A DNA stretch of 64,000 nt from Anaeramoeba flamelloides (lineage: Eukaryota > Metamonada > Anaeramoebidae). This document shows positions 12,372-23,850 of this stretch, piece by piece. The notes beneath the pieces were generated by a model. The model was not told the DNA's origin and ran no database searches. It worked only from the letters and a program-made list of their open reading frames with translations. The stretch spans positions 1,703,001 to 1,767,000 of the forward strand of contig JANTQA010000019.1 of NCBI GenBank assembly GCA_027625915.1. Reading direction: 5' to 3'. Made by a program: the position numbers and the translations under genes. The stretch's first letter is position 1, and every line of letters starts with the position of its first letter.

Positions 12372-13701
12372 TTATTTTTCTTGGATGGCTTCTAATAAAA
12401 GATCTAAAAATTTATCATTATTAGCTAATTTGATCAATGCCTTCCTTAATTTTTTTTTAGTTAGTACTAGCTGGTTTTGATTTTCGTTTTGGTTTTGGTT
12501 TTGTTTTTGCTTTTGTCTTATACCTTTGTTATTAGTAATCATATTTCCAATCTTGAGAAGATCGATTCGTTTTTTGTTATTATTTTTTGTTCTTTCATTT
12601 GGAGGTATGTGATTTTTCTTAATAAGGCCTATTTCTTTTTTATTACGATTATATTTTGTGTCCATGAATTTAGGTTCCTTGTTCTTTGATTTTTCAATTC
12701 TGAAATAATTTGTTAATTTCCAATAATTTTGGTCTTTTTTTACTTGGTCCTGAAGTCGTCATAGTATCCACCCCATACACGCGTTCTTCATCCAAACCGA
12801 CGTTTATCAAATTGTAATTTTTCGTCTCTTTCTGGTTTGTAATTTTATTAAGATTAATACTATTATTCTTTTGAGAGAAATGATTTGTATGATAATTGCT
12901 ACTATTACCATGAATCTTATTTTTTGTTTGGCTAACATTTAATCGAAGGCTTTTATTTGGGTTTGAAGAAAAATTGAATAAAGGGATCTGCTTTGGTTTT
13001 TTTTTTTTTTTCTTTTTGTTTTTGTTTTTGTTTTTCATCTGTGTTGTGACAAACCCATTTAAATTGACTGTATTAGAATTACTAAGATGATCAGTTTCAT
13101 TCTTAAAAAAAAATTGAGAAGAAAGGATTTGACTTCGAAGTCCACGTATTTGTTGTTGTTTTTTTAATTGCTGGCTTTCTGATTCTTGAATTTTGCTTTG
13201 TAGAAATGTTTTAATTTCTAAAATCTGCTCTGAAAATTTAATGCAATTCACAACACTCTCAAATTTGATCATTTTTTTATTACCATCATTCGAAACATAA
13301 GTATCAGTTTTTTCTTTGTTTGAAATCCCATCCCCAACGAAATATTTTCCATATAATTATCTAACCCCAATTTATTCAAAACAATAATCATATAACTTGG
13401 TTCCATGTACCTTTCAAGAAGAAAAAGTGTTCCTTCATATTTTGCTTGTTGCTATTTTATTAAAACAGAGTGTTTATGGGGAATTGGTAAAGATCGAATT
13501 AAAAAAATGAATCTCGGAGATTTCTCCATATATGAAAAAACGTTAATAGATTACATATTTGTCAAACGAGAGTGGTGGGACATATACTTTAGTATGTGAA
13601 ACGGTCAATATAATGTTTTGAAGTGTTGGACAAATTCCCATTAGCACTGATTTGTTAATTTTGTTTGTCTCAGATCTAGTGTTTGTTTTATAAAAGTTCA
13701 T
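12372..13701 (-). CDS. DCP1: DCP1-like mRNA-decapping activator (three exons; apparent 1-base frameshift)
   Basis: DCP1 activates the decapping enzyme DCP2 in cytoplasmic 5'-3' mRNA decay. Exon 1 (13555-13701, 49 codons, ATG start) contains LQNIILTVSHTKVYV, like the first strands of the DCP1 EVH1 domain. A GTAATC...ATAG intron (13452-13554) follows. Exon 2 begins at 13451 with KYEGTLFLLER and PSYMIIVLNKLGLDNYMENI, matching the DCP1 pattern EGTLFxxxR...NRLxxxNxxE. Next come LILMFRMM and, in another frame, KFESVVNCIKFSEQIL at the place where DCP1 has the IWFY...EC segment. The frame changes in a run of seven A (13272-13278 on the plus strand is T7); one more base would make the domain continuous. 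A GTAAAA donor at 12743 ends exon 2. The last exon (about 12372-12665) ends in LTKKKLRKALIKLANNDKFL, like the DCP1 C-terminal trimerisation helix. The acceptor of that exon is unresolved. The middle is low-complexity Asn/Lys. Confidence 0.8.
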
Positions 13702-14017
13702 ATTTTTGGTCATTAGAAAAAATTAAAATTTTGGAGTTTTGAAATATAACTATATAAAAAATCTCTTGTTGAACCAAAACCACAAGTAAAAAGAGTTTTT
13801 TATCAATATTTTAATTCTCCAAAATTAAAAAAATTTTTTTAAAATCTAAAAATAATTTTTTATCAAAAAAATAATTCGTAAAAATTAATTATTTTTGAGA
13901 TCAACTTATAAATATTTGAAGGATATAAGAATTTCCATCTGTTTAACATTTAAAAATTCTGAAACTTGGGATTAAATATTAATAAAATAAGGATCTAATT
14001 AATAATTTTAAGTTTTG

Positions 14018-14400
14018 CAAAAAAAGTGAAACTGGAAAAAAAGTGAAACACGGTTTTTAATTGCAAACCTTACTGAAATTGAAAAGTAAAATCAATTACA
14101 AGAAGGATATAATTAACTTGAAGGGGTCATTTATCATCTTATTCATCAATAAAAATAACAAAAACCACTTCCTTCTTTTTTTATATTCGAATCTAGATTT
14201 GAGTAGTTACTAAGAGATCTCTAAAATTGTTAAATTTTTGAATAAATTTAAAATAATGGATTAATCAAAGAAAAAGTGCAAGCCTAAAAGATACTATTTG
14301 AAAAACTGTTATTAGTTTGAATTTTCCCTTTTGTTATAATCATTTGTTTTTTCTTTTATAAATTGATCATACTTTTCCTATTCAATATTTGAGTCAATAA
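14018..14400. mobile_element. MITE-like element, family M3, copy 2
   Basis: The left end has the doubled AAAAAAAGTGAAAC motif followed by CGGTTTTTAATTG and TTACTGAAATTG. The body follows the copy at 11640-12045 in the same order of landmarks. The right end is degraded. No ORF is present. Confidence 0.5.
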
Positions 14401-17400
14401 TTTATTTTATATTGGGTTGTCTTTCATTAGAATAACGATATTTAATAAAAAGGAATTTATTAAGGAACCAATCTTCTACGCCAACGGTACAAAATATAAA
14501 AATAAGTTATTATGGTATTCTGTAATTATAAATTTTTTGATGATAACTACAAAAAACTTTTGATCCTATCAGAAACCCAAAAAAGAATATTTTTTTTGTT
14601 GAAATCATTTATTTTTTCCATTTTTTCTGAAAAAGACAATTTTATAAATTGATTTTACTTATTACAAAATCATAAAAATTTACCAATTTTATTGTAATAT
14701 TCAGTAATATTACATCAATAATAGTATATCTTGTCATAAATAATAAACTCAAGATTTGAATTAATTTGCTTAACCAAAAATATTATTTTATGGGAGATAT
14801 CGAAAAATATTAATTTTTTTATTTAAAAGAAGTTTTTTATCATTTAAATATTCACAATAATTTAATTTTTTACCACTGATTTCCATTTGTTTTTTTAAGC
14901 ATTCTGGAAACAAAATGTCATATAGAAAAAATTTGTTAAATGTAATTTAATTAAACAATAATATTTGAAATTACCATTTTCCAAAATATTTTTACGAGAT
15001 TTTTATTATTCATTTTAAATTAAAAAACATACCTAAAAAATATATTGACTATTTGAATTCAATAGAAACCCAAACATCAAATGAAACCAAAATATAAATC
15101 AATCCCAATTTTCAATTTTATAGATAAAAAATACCACAAATTCAATTTGACAAATTTTTTATAATTTTTATTTCAATGATTTTTCCTTTTGTTTGAAATC
15201 GGGTTTACTATTTTCCAAAAGACCTATTAAATTTCTTTTTGGGATTTTAGTTTCAGATATCTTTATTAATCAGTGAATAATCATCGAAAAAAAATTGAAC
15301 AATTTCCCTTTCTTTTCTTTTTTTTTCAATTAATATAGATGGGACAATTTTTTTGAGGAATAACAACTAGAAATTTGAGTTTTTAAGAGGGTAAGTACAT
15401 TTTTCAAATTTTTATTACCTCCATTTATGTGATATCGAATCAATAAAATCATTTCTTTAACTAAATATATTGATATTTTAAAAAATATGAGAGTGAAATA
15501 TATCATAGTAATAATATATTTTCATACCAACAAAAAAAAAGAAATCAGAAAAAATTATTCAAGAAATAATAGATCAAAAAAAAAATGAAAAATCATTTAT
15601 TTCTTGATCTTATCTTTACAATTTGATACGATAACTTATTTTAATTTTTCATTTTTATTTTTAATTATTTATGGAAATTTTTATATTGTATTTTTTTTTG
15701 AGAAAAAAATTACTATTTATTACTAAAGAATTCCCAAAATGGATTTAAAAATCCTATTTTCATTTAATTCACCTAATTCTATTTTTTTTTTCAAGGAAAT
15801 AGTGGTTATTTTGAATTATCCTTCTGAAAAAGATATTTATTGGACTAATTCAAATGATTTTAAAATTATTTATTTTCAATTAAAATGAGAACTAAAAATA
15901 ATTCTGAATCCTGATTAAAATTTTTTCCAAAATTCTCAATTATTTTGGGTTGATTCTTTGGTAGATGTTTTTTGATTTCTATACTTCAACCCCTTTACTT
16001 TAATTTTTGAAATAGTATTCTTTATTTTGGTATTGTTGATACAGAATTTTCGAAAATAAAATTTTGAAAGTAAATTTGTAAAAAATGTTCTGGAAAATAA
16101 TAATAAATAGTAATGGGATGAGAAATTCAAGGTTATAAATTGTTTGTATTCATTCAAATTAAGAAGATAAAGAAATAAAATCTATAAAAATATGCATTGT
16201 TGATTTTTTGATTTTCAATTTGATTTCAACAAAATTATCTTGAAAGGTGATATTTCACTCATGTTTTTTGGTCTTTTATAAGAAATGATTTATTTCAAAT
16301 ACACACCTATCCGGTCTATATTTTTGGTTTATTCTTTGATTAATTTCAGGTATCTACCAAAACATATTTCTAGATTCAAAAAATAATTTAATAAAAACCA
16401 AAAATTTAATCAAAAAAAATGTCCAAAAAATTGAAAAATTAAAGATTAAACTCTAAATTAATTTGATTACCATCACAAATAGACTAGTGGATGATATTTT
16501 AATTCCAAAGTTTCAATATCTGGTGTTTCCTAAAAAAATTTTTTTCAGTAAGGTTTTAATAATTAAAATATTTCAAAAGGGTAAAATGTACCTATTTCTT
16601 AAAAGAAATTTTTCTTTTCGACAAGTATTTTATGAACATCCTAGAAAATAGGGTTTTTTTTTTGAATAAAAAATAATTTTGAGTGAAATATACATGAATG
16701 AATTAACCCTATATTTTCAGAATAGTTGACTGAATTCGTTATTATGTTTTATTATTGATAACCATTTTAATCCAAAAACCAATTTTTACATAGGAATATT
16801 TTAGAGGGCTTTGCTGATGATATCTATTTCCATGATATTAATAATTAATTAGAAATAATATTAAAAAAACATGAAAAATCATAAAAGTGGAATATTTGAC
16901 ATTATTATGATAAAATAAAAAGTGTGAAAAAATGGAAAATTATTTTTTTGTAATCATCTTGACAAAAATCCATAAGACATTTACAAATATTATAACTTTG
17001 AATGAACTCCTCCTTTAAAAAATGTTGGAAAATATTCAAAATGGTTTTAAAATATCTTGAAATATTTGGGATGTTTAGAAGATAGAAAACATCTCAAAAT
17101 TTATGTGATTGTATGTCGTTGAAAAAAAAATATTTTCAAAACATTTTTGTAGAACTATATCAATATAAAACCGTAAAAAAAAAGTGATCAAACAAATAGA
17201 AATCATTTTGAAAATATGCACGAATATCTAATAGATGTATATTTTGTGAAATACATCAAGTATCTTCAAAGTTAAATAATTCTATTGGTTGAAAGAGGTA
17301 TTTTCGTTCTTATCTATGGGCGATTAAAAAAAAAAAATCAAAAATTTAGTTGTATTTTCATACAAAAAAAAGATATGGGAATAAGAAAATAGAAGAAGGA

Positions 17401-19327
17401 ACGAAGTTTTCCAAACAATCTTAATAATACTTTATAGTTATTATTGGTTATTAAGAAAGGTTTTTCAAATGCGAATCATCTCATTTATACTTTAAGATGA
17501 TACAGAAATTTTTTTATAGGTGAAATAACCTTTACAGGATATATCAAGAGGTAGTTGATTATTTTAGAAAACTTTTTATTTAACGCAATTTATAAAATCA
17601 CAGTAAATAAAAAAAAATATTATTTGCTTGTAGTTGATCATTTTTGTAGATCTTAATATTGATCCATTTAGTGTCAATAAAATTAAAAGTTATTACATTG
17701 AAAACTCTATCTTTTCATTCTCTGAATGAAGTATATTTTTTTTTATTTTTTTTTATAAACATACTTTTTTCTAGAAACTTTTGAATCAAAAAACTTTTTT
17801 TTCTAAAAATATTGTGCAATTAGTCTGAAAGGTCAAAATGTATATAACTATTTAATTTTTGAATAACAATTTTTTTCAGATTTATAATGCTTTTTAGAGA
17901 ATTAAAATGATTATAATGTTTATGACAATCATATTATCATGATATAATATAGTTTTGTGGTTTTACACAACATCGCTATTTGATAACATTAATTGCTTTT
18001 TTTGAAACTTTATTATGACTTGAAAAATAAAATTATCATATTATCCCTGGATTCCAAATTAAAATTATTATATATTTTTTTTAAAAAACAATATACTTTC
18101 TTCTGACCAGATTTTTTTTCTAGAATCACGATCAATTTTTAAACATAACTATGACACGCCTTTACGAATCCCAAAAAATTCGGAGTTTATTTATTTATAT
18201 ATATTTATTTTTAAATATTATTTTTTCAAAAATAGCTGGCTTTATTAAGATTTCCATAGTTAAACATGTCAAGGATATTTTTGAATTTTCTAATTTTATC
18301 CCATCAATTCAGAAATTCAATTTTTTATTCCCAAAATAGTTTAAATAATGATAAGGATACTAGCCAATTAGACCCAACAATTTTTATAGAAAAAACAATT
18401 CAAATCTGAAAATTTTTTTCTATTTTTTTTTCTTTTTTTCCAATGAGTAAATAACCTTTTCAAAACTTTGAGGAATAAAAAATTTTAGTTTAATATATTT
18501 AAATTTCGTAGTAATGTTTTGTTGAACTTCTCTTTATATTTTCATTTATTTACGCGTATACATCTTAATTAGATTTATTGAATGGGATTCAAATTGAAAA
18601 CCCTAAAAGAAAAATACAAAGTAAAAAAAAATTCTTTTACAAAAGTAATGCCTACTGGGTTCAAACTAAAAATATGTAACAAAGTTGTTATTTAATAAAT
18701 ATTTTTCATTTCATTTTTTGTAAATATATATTTTTAAACTAATGTCAATAAAAATAAAACTATTTGATCTTTTTTCAAAATATACAACCAAATTGACAAC
18801 AAAAAAATAATTATGATAAGCGTCAATCAACTATTGATTCCCGATTTTGCCTTTTGATAAATAATAGAAAATTTTATTTAACCAATCAAATTTAGCATTT
18901 TTCGAACTTTTTAACAAGTTACTAATAATAAAAAAAATAAAAGAAGGTTCTTCATTATTTTTATTAAGAGAAATAATCATACCCACAGGAAATATTATTA
19001 CTCTGATATTTGTTGAAAAGTTTTAATCAAAATTCTCACAACATTTACTAGTGATTCATGAGTAAAAAAAAATTAGTACTCATGATATTCTTGGTGATCA
19101 CTGATTTTTTTTATGGAGGTGGGCTACCGTTATTTTTTTTTTTTTAATCAAACATATTTGTAATTTTTCTTTAATGGTAGAGTCATTACGGTGAAATTTT
19201 TTATTCTGAAATGGAAAAAAACTTTATAGTAATTTTTATGAGCACCTAAAACCAATCAAAAACCAACCAACCTATGATGTACTATCGGTCTCCAAAAATC
19301 AACAACCAAAAATGAGGACATTTTTAG

Positions 19328-19440
19328 AAAAAAGCGCCAAAGAGTGACACTCAATTTCCAATTAGAATGGTTATGAATTACAATTTTGAAAACAACTATG
19401 TCAGTTTTGAATTGTCGCTCTTTGGCGCTTTTTGAGATCT
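19328..19440. mobile_element. Short MITE-like element, family M6
   Basis: The left terminus AAAAAGCGCCAAAGAGTGAC is inverted at the right as AAAAAGCGCCAAAGAGCGAC (one mismatch in 20), enclosing about 70 bp. The element is about 113 bp long with no ORF. Diverged relatives lie near 6826-6950 and 26230-26330. Its strong inverted ends make it the reference copy of the family in this window. Confidence 0.7.
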
Positions 19441-19629
19441 CGGTGACTTTTTTTTTCTTTTTTTTCATTTTTCAAATGAGTTATTTTTATTGAAAGAATA
19501 TTACTAATCCTTACTAGGTCAAATTTAGAGGGTAACAAAATAACCACAAATCAGACTAAATCGAATAAAATTGATTGTGAAACTTCAAGAATGCAATTTG
19601 TTTTAAATTAAAGAAATTTACTCATTTGG

Positions 19630-20075
19630 AAATAGAAAATGAGAAAATATGAATTTTTTTTTTTAAATTTTGATTTTTTGAGAATGAGAACTCTTTTTCT
19701 TCGTTGAATTTTTTGTCAAAGAGATCCAATGGAATTTTTTTTTTTGTTATTTGAATTTTGTCAACCAAAAGAATCGCTATTTCACAATACCCTTTTTGGT
19801 CTCAGGTCACCCCTTGAGTATGGTGCCTTTTAACAGTAAATGACTCGACCCTTAAGAAATAATTTTTAGCACATGTCCAGACAAATATCGAGATTTTTTC
19901 AAATTATATTACTGAAGTTAAGAAATTTTTGTTATTATTTCAAAAATATTTGGATTGTCGAAAATGACCATAAATTTTTCTTGAAATAAATCGGGCATGA
20001 TGGCTCCTTTACTCATGTCTCCAATATCTTCAAATTCCAACTTTTCAAGTTATTTGATTTAGCTTTTTTAGTGTG
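19630..20075 (-). pseudogene. Possible decayed coding region, unidentified
   Basis: On the minus strand, GC-richer patches translate to coding-like peptides, for example GDMSKGAIMPDLFQEKFMVI, SIFVWTCAKNYFLRVESFTV and YCEIAILLVDKIQ. They are separated by stop codons and lie in more than one frame. No family is recognised and no consistent exon structure could be built. It could be a relic gene, the remnant of a transposon gene, or chance in a patch of higher GC. Confidence 0.25.
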
Positions 20076-20722
20076 GACTTACAAGATCTACATGAAACCA
20101 AAAAAACCAGTATCTCAACTTAAGAAAATTAGGAATTATAACTCCACAAAAGATGAATAAATTGAAATTAAACAAGACGTTTGAGTATTCTTGAATAATT
20201 TTATTATTTTTTTGAAAGATTATAATAAAAGTCTTATTTCCAATATATTTTGGATTTCAAATCCAAACATATAATTTCTTTTTAATATCTGTCAATTTGT
20301 CAATGAATTATCAAACTTTTATTATTTTGTTTAATATTACTACTTTTTGAATTTTAAATGGGAATAAATTTTCACTTTCGTTTCGATATTTTTCTTTGAG
20401 AACGTATTCCTATAGAGTTCGGTTGTAATTTAAAAAACTCCATTTGAAAAGGGTAATTGGGAAATGTTATATAAATTTTTCCCATTTATCATTTATAACC
20501 CACTATACTTACCTAAATATGAATTATTTGAAATAAAACAATTTAATTTCACCTAGAAGAACAGATAATTCAGAAATCATATTTAAAGCCACATTTAAAG
20601 TCATGAATCTGAATTAATTGTCCAACCTTGAAATTATAAAGAAATTAATGAACATTTTTGGTTTGCTTTCCTTTCTCTCAAAATCATTTTTTTAAAATTT
20701 TTCTTTTTCTCATACTCACAAA

Positions 20723-21514
20723 ATGAAATTAGTTCAAAAGTTATTGGACTCGATGGGCATGTCTGACTTTGAGCCCTCTTTGGCCCTTAGAAAAATGATT
20801 CAAATCGCCTACTTACTCTCATTTGCACTTTTCTTATGGAACTCACTTCGAATCATTACCGACACCGAAGGTCCCGTTGTTGTTGTTTTGTCAGGATCAA
20901 TGAGGCCTGCCTTCCACAGGGGCGATATCTTATTTGTAAAAAATCAAAAAGATCCTTATCAAGTTGGTGATATTGTAGTCTTTAAAATTCCAGGAAAAGA
21001 AATCCCCATTGTACATAGGATATTGACTTCACACATGACGTAAAAATATTGTTTTTTTTTTTTTCTTTTTCTTTTTTTTAAATTATTCTTGTCTTGAAAA
21101 AATAAAAAAAGAACTTCTTTAGTTTGAAATTTGGAAGATCCCAAATTTGGCTTGTCCGGTGTTTACATTACTTTTCAATTTTTGTTAATTAAGTATCTTT
21201 TTCTTTTTATTTTTTTTCTCCTGATTATTTTTTAATTAATGATCTTACTATGTTGAAAATATCGACCAAAACAAAACAGAGATGAAGGTAAACAAGTATT
21301 TTTAACGAAAGGAGACAATAACACCGTTGCAGATCGGGGTTTGTATGATTACAAAAATGGGCAAAGGTGGATTGAAAAAAAAGATATCGATGGGAAAATT
21401 TATGCCAACTTCCCTTATCTGGGTATGTTTACAATTTGGATCTCAGAAAAACCATACTACAAATTTTTAGTTGTTGCTTTTGTTGTTGTGATTACCTTTT
21501 TTTCAAACGAATAA
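20723..21514 (+). CDS. SEC11: SEC11 signal peptidase catalytic subunit (two exons)
   Basis: This is the catalytic subunit of the endoplasmic-reticulum signal peptidase complex, which cleaves N-terminal signal peptides of secretory proteins. Exons are 20723-21039 and 21280-21514. The intron 21040-21279 starts GTAAAA and ends AACAG, and joining gives a 183-residue protein, close to the usual Sec11 length. An N-terminal membrane anchor spans about residues 25-48. The active-site box VVVVLSGSMRPAFHRGD carries Ser59 as predicted nucleophile. IPIVHRI supplies His98. Exon 2 gives FLTKGDNN and ADRGLY with Asp118 and Asp124 as acid candidates. Eukaryotic Sec11 uses Ser-His-Asp instead of the bacterial Ser-Lys pair. 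A second hydrophobic segment ends the protein. Without splicing the frame stops just after residue 106, directly at the donor. Confidence 0.95.
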
Positions 21515-21929
21515 ATATAACAAACAACAATTTTGTTGCTTAACGAGAGAATTAAAAAAAAATCTTTTATTTTTTTTTATTTATTCTTTAGTTACTTCTT
21601 TTAACACAACACAACTCCAAATTTAAAACACAACATCAACAAAATTAATAAAAACACAAACATATTTTTTTTAAAAAACTGAATCTTTTAACTTTAAATT
21701 TCCGATTTACTTTTTTTTTTCTTTTCCTTATTTTCATAAAAGATCATTTTATATTTAATTTCTTGTTCTGATCTGTTGATAACAAACAAAAGATCAAGAC
21801 TTAAATTAACAGAAATTCAAGAAAACACACCTTTTTAAATTCAAACCCAATTTTTTTCGTAGAAAATATACTCATAAAGTAAATAAAAAGGTAAAAATTG
21901 AAAAGTTTATGCATAAATTGATGAATCAA

Positions 21930-22350
21930 TAAAGATTTACAACTTTTAAAAAAATTTTTACACTGATTAAAAAATATGATATTTTTATGAATACTAAATA
22001 ATAATAATTAATACCAATAAATTTTGGGTGTGGTAAGAATTACGGAGATGGGCAAAACAAAAAAAATACATTGATAAATTTGTGGAGATTTCACTAAGGA
22101 ATATTGATCGATCAAAATGTCAGAGACCATCAACTAATTTTATTTGAGTTTGTCTCTTTAAAAGAACAAAACTTTGTCATAATATCAGTCATTGAAAAAA
22201 ATTTTGAAAGAAAGAAACAGGTTGGGTTATTGAAAAAATGAAATGAAATGGAAACAAAAAACTAAAAGAATGATTTTCATATTTTTCACAAAATAGAAAT
22301 TATTATTTCCAATTTGAATGAAATTGAATTATTTTGATTGTTTGAACCTT
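21930..22350 (-). repeat. Dispersed repeat family R1, copy 3 (inverted)
   Basis: The reverse complement of this segment follows 821-1362 and 29469-30013 landmark by landmark. It has an AATTTCATT(C/G)AAATT block, ATATGAAAATCATT, CAAATAAAATTAGTTGATGG, GATCGATCAATATTCC (shared with copy 1) and a CACACCC block. The 21930 side fades gradually. No ORF is present. Confidence 0.65.
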
Positions 22351-22397
22351 TTTAACTGCCTTAAAAATTTTGAATTTTAAGTTAAAATAAACCCATA

Positions 22398-22768
22398 AGG
22401 GGTGCCATATGGTTCAAAATATGATGGAAATATGAAATTGATCTCTTTAGATACATAACAACTATTAAATTTCACATTTTTAGGAATTGTAAATTAACCT
22501 GATCAGATTCTTAATTGTGAGTTTGTACTAAAAACCTAAACCCAACTGTTTTTGTTGTAAGACAACTATTATCTATTTTCCCTTAAAAACCTCTGAAAAA
22601 ATTAAGTTAGAACAATAAGGGTTGATTTTAGAATTTCAGTACCCACTTACATTTAGTACTCTGATCAGGCAGAATCTACAATTCATAAAAAATTAAAATT
22701 TAATAGTTCTTCTGTATCTAAAGAGATAAAGGCTATATTTCGGTAATGAATTGTACTATACGCCCATC
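22398..22768. mobile_element. Long fold-back (inverted repeat) element, family M7
   Basis: Nearly the whole 371 bp is an imperfect palindrome with arms of about 180 bp. The left arm begins GGGTGCCATATGGTTCA and contains ATCTCTTTAGATACATAACA. The right arm, reverse-complemented, begins GGGCGTATAGTACAATTCA and contains ATCTCTTTAGATACAGAAGA. Both continue into ACTATTAAATTT and then CTGATCAGA. No ORF is present. It is probably a fold-back MITE; no other copy was noticed here. Confidence 0.7.
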
Positions 22769-22897
22769 TTTGTTACTCTATTTTAGATAATCCTTAAATT
22801 TTTTTGAATTTGAGATAGATTAATTGAGACGATTTTTGTTTTTTGGTTTCTCATCCCTTATTACTTTAATTTTACTTGCAAAATTTTTATTGTTCTT

Positions 22898-23550
22898 ATG
22901 ACCAAGAAACGGGCTCGTTTGATATTAAAATTGCAAATTTCTTGATTTGTTTTGTTCTGATCAATTTTAGATTTAAGATCTGGAGAATTAATTCGAAATT
23001 TGGTAAAACAAAAATTTCTTTCAAAGAAATTGTTTGCCAAATTCAAAGTAAAAGATTTACGACAAAAAATCTTTTAAAAAGGGAATAACAGGAAAAGATT
23101 ATACTCAGAGGCGATTAAGGTGTTTGGAGAAGATCAAATAAATAGAGAAAGTAATGTCTTCCAATTAATTAAAATCAAACAGAAACAAATTTTAAATTTC
23201 AATATTTATGTACAATTTTTGGTAATTATTAATTTTCGATTAAAAAAAAAAAAACAAGGTTTTACTCATATTATCTTGGCAATGGCATGATTGTTCAGTA
23301 GACAAGAACTTAAATTTCTGTTGAGTGAATCCAGAAGACAAAGGGATAATGTGAAAAAAACAGAGAAAATAAATATTTTGACAAGTTCGAAAAATGTAAT
23401 CGATTTGTAAGAAAAATAAAGAGAGAAAAGAAAAAAAAAATTGAGAATGGTGCAATACTGAAGGTCGTTTTTCCAAAACAGGTTGAGAGTCACTTTTTGT
23501 CAAAGAATTTCAAATCAAAAGAATTATGTATTCTTGAATTAATAATCTAG
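22898..23550 (+). pseudogene. Possible decayed coding region, unidentified
   Basis: From an ATG at 22898 one frame keeps coding-like composition for more than 170 codons but is broken by several stop codons. Peptides include MTKKRARLILKLQIS, SGELIRNLVKQKFLSKKLF, RLYSEAIKVFGEDQINRES and RQELKFLLSESRRQRDN. A following segment in another frame gives KKIENGAILKVVFPKQVESH. Alternatively, very short introns of about 34-35 bp with GTAAAA or GTAATC donors could remove some interruptions. I do not recognise the family. The state is either a relic or a gene with tiny introns; a relic is more likely. Confidence 0.3.
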
Positions 23551-23850
23551 CATTTAACTTGTGTTTTAGTGAAAACTAGTCAAAATAACAAAGTCTTGAA
23601 AAGCTTTTTCCTACTCCCTCTAAACACAACTTACTATTTGGTCCCAATACCTATCAATTGAAATAATCAAACTTTTAATACTGGTCGGAAAAGTATTCTG
23701 TAAGATAACCTTGAAATCTGAATTCAATATCAAGTCATCACACTAACAAAAAGAGTGCGCATGTTCAAAACAATAACCTTTAGTATCATTTGATTTCCAA
23801 CTTTTTGGTTTTTGGTTGTTTCTCATTTTATTTTTTTCTTGGAAATTCAA

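Larger units (their letters stand above)
13702..20722. other. 7.0-kb gene-poor interval
   Basis: No gene could be supported. The interval holds an M3 element (14018-14400), an M6 element (19328-19440) and a patch with decayed coding character on the minus strand (19630-20075). The rest is AT-rich sequence with short A/T runs. The last 100 bases before 20723 presumably hold the SEC11 promoter, but no motif is recognisable. Confidence 0.55.
21515..23850. other. 2.3-kb interval between SEC11 and the transporter
   Basis: The interval holds an inverted R1 repeat copy (about 21930-22350), a long fold-back element (22398-22768) and a patch with decayed coding character (22898-23550). No intact gene could be supported. 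The upstream region of the transporter start at 23851 shows no recognisable promoter motif. Confidence 0.55.

Noticed and set aside
13405-13599. 64-codon plus-strand frame with coding-like composition
   Set aside because: It lies antisense to the DCP1 exons, whose EVH1 motifs explain the elevated GC.
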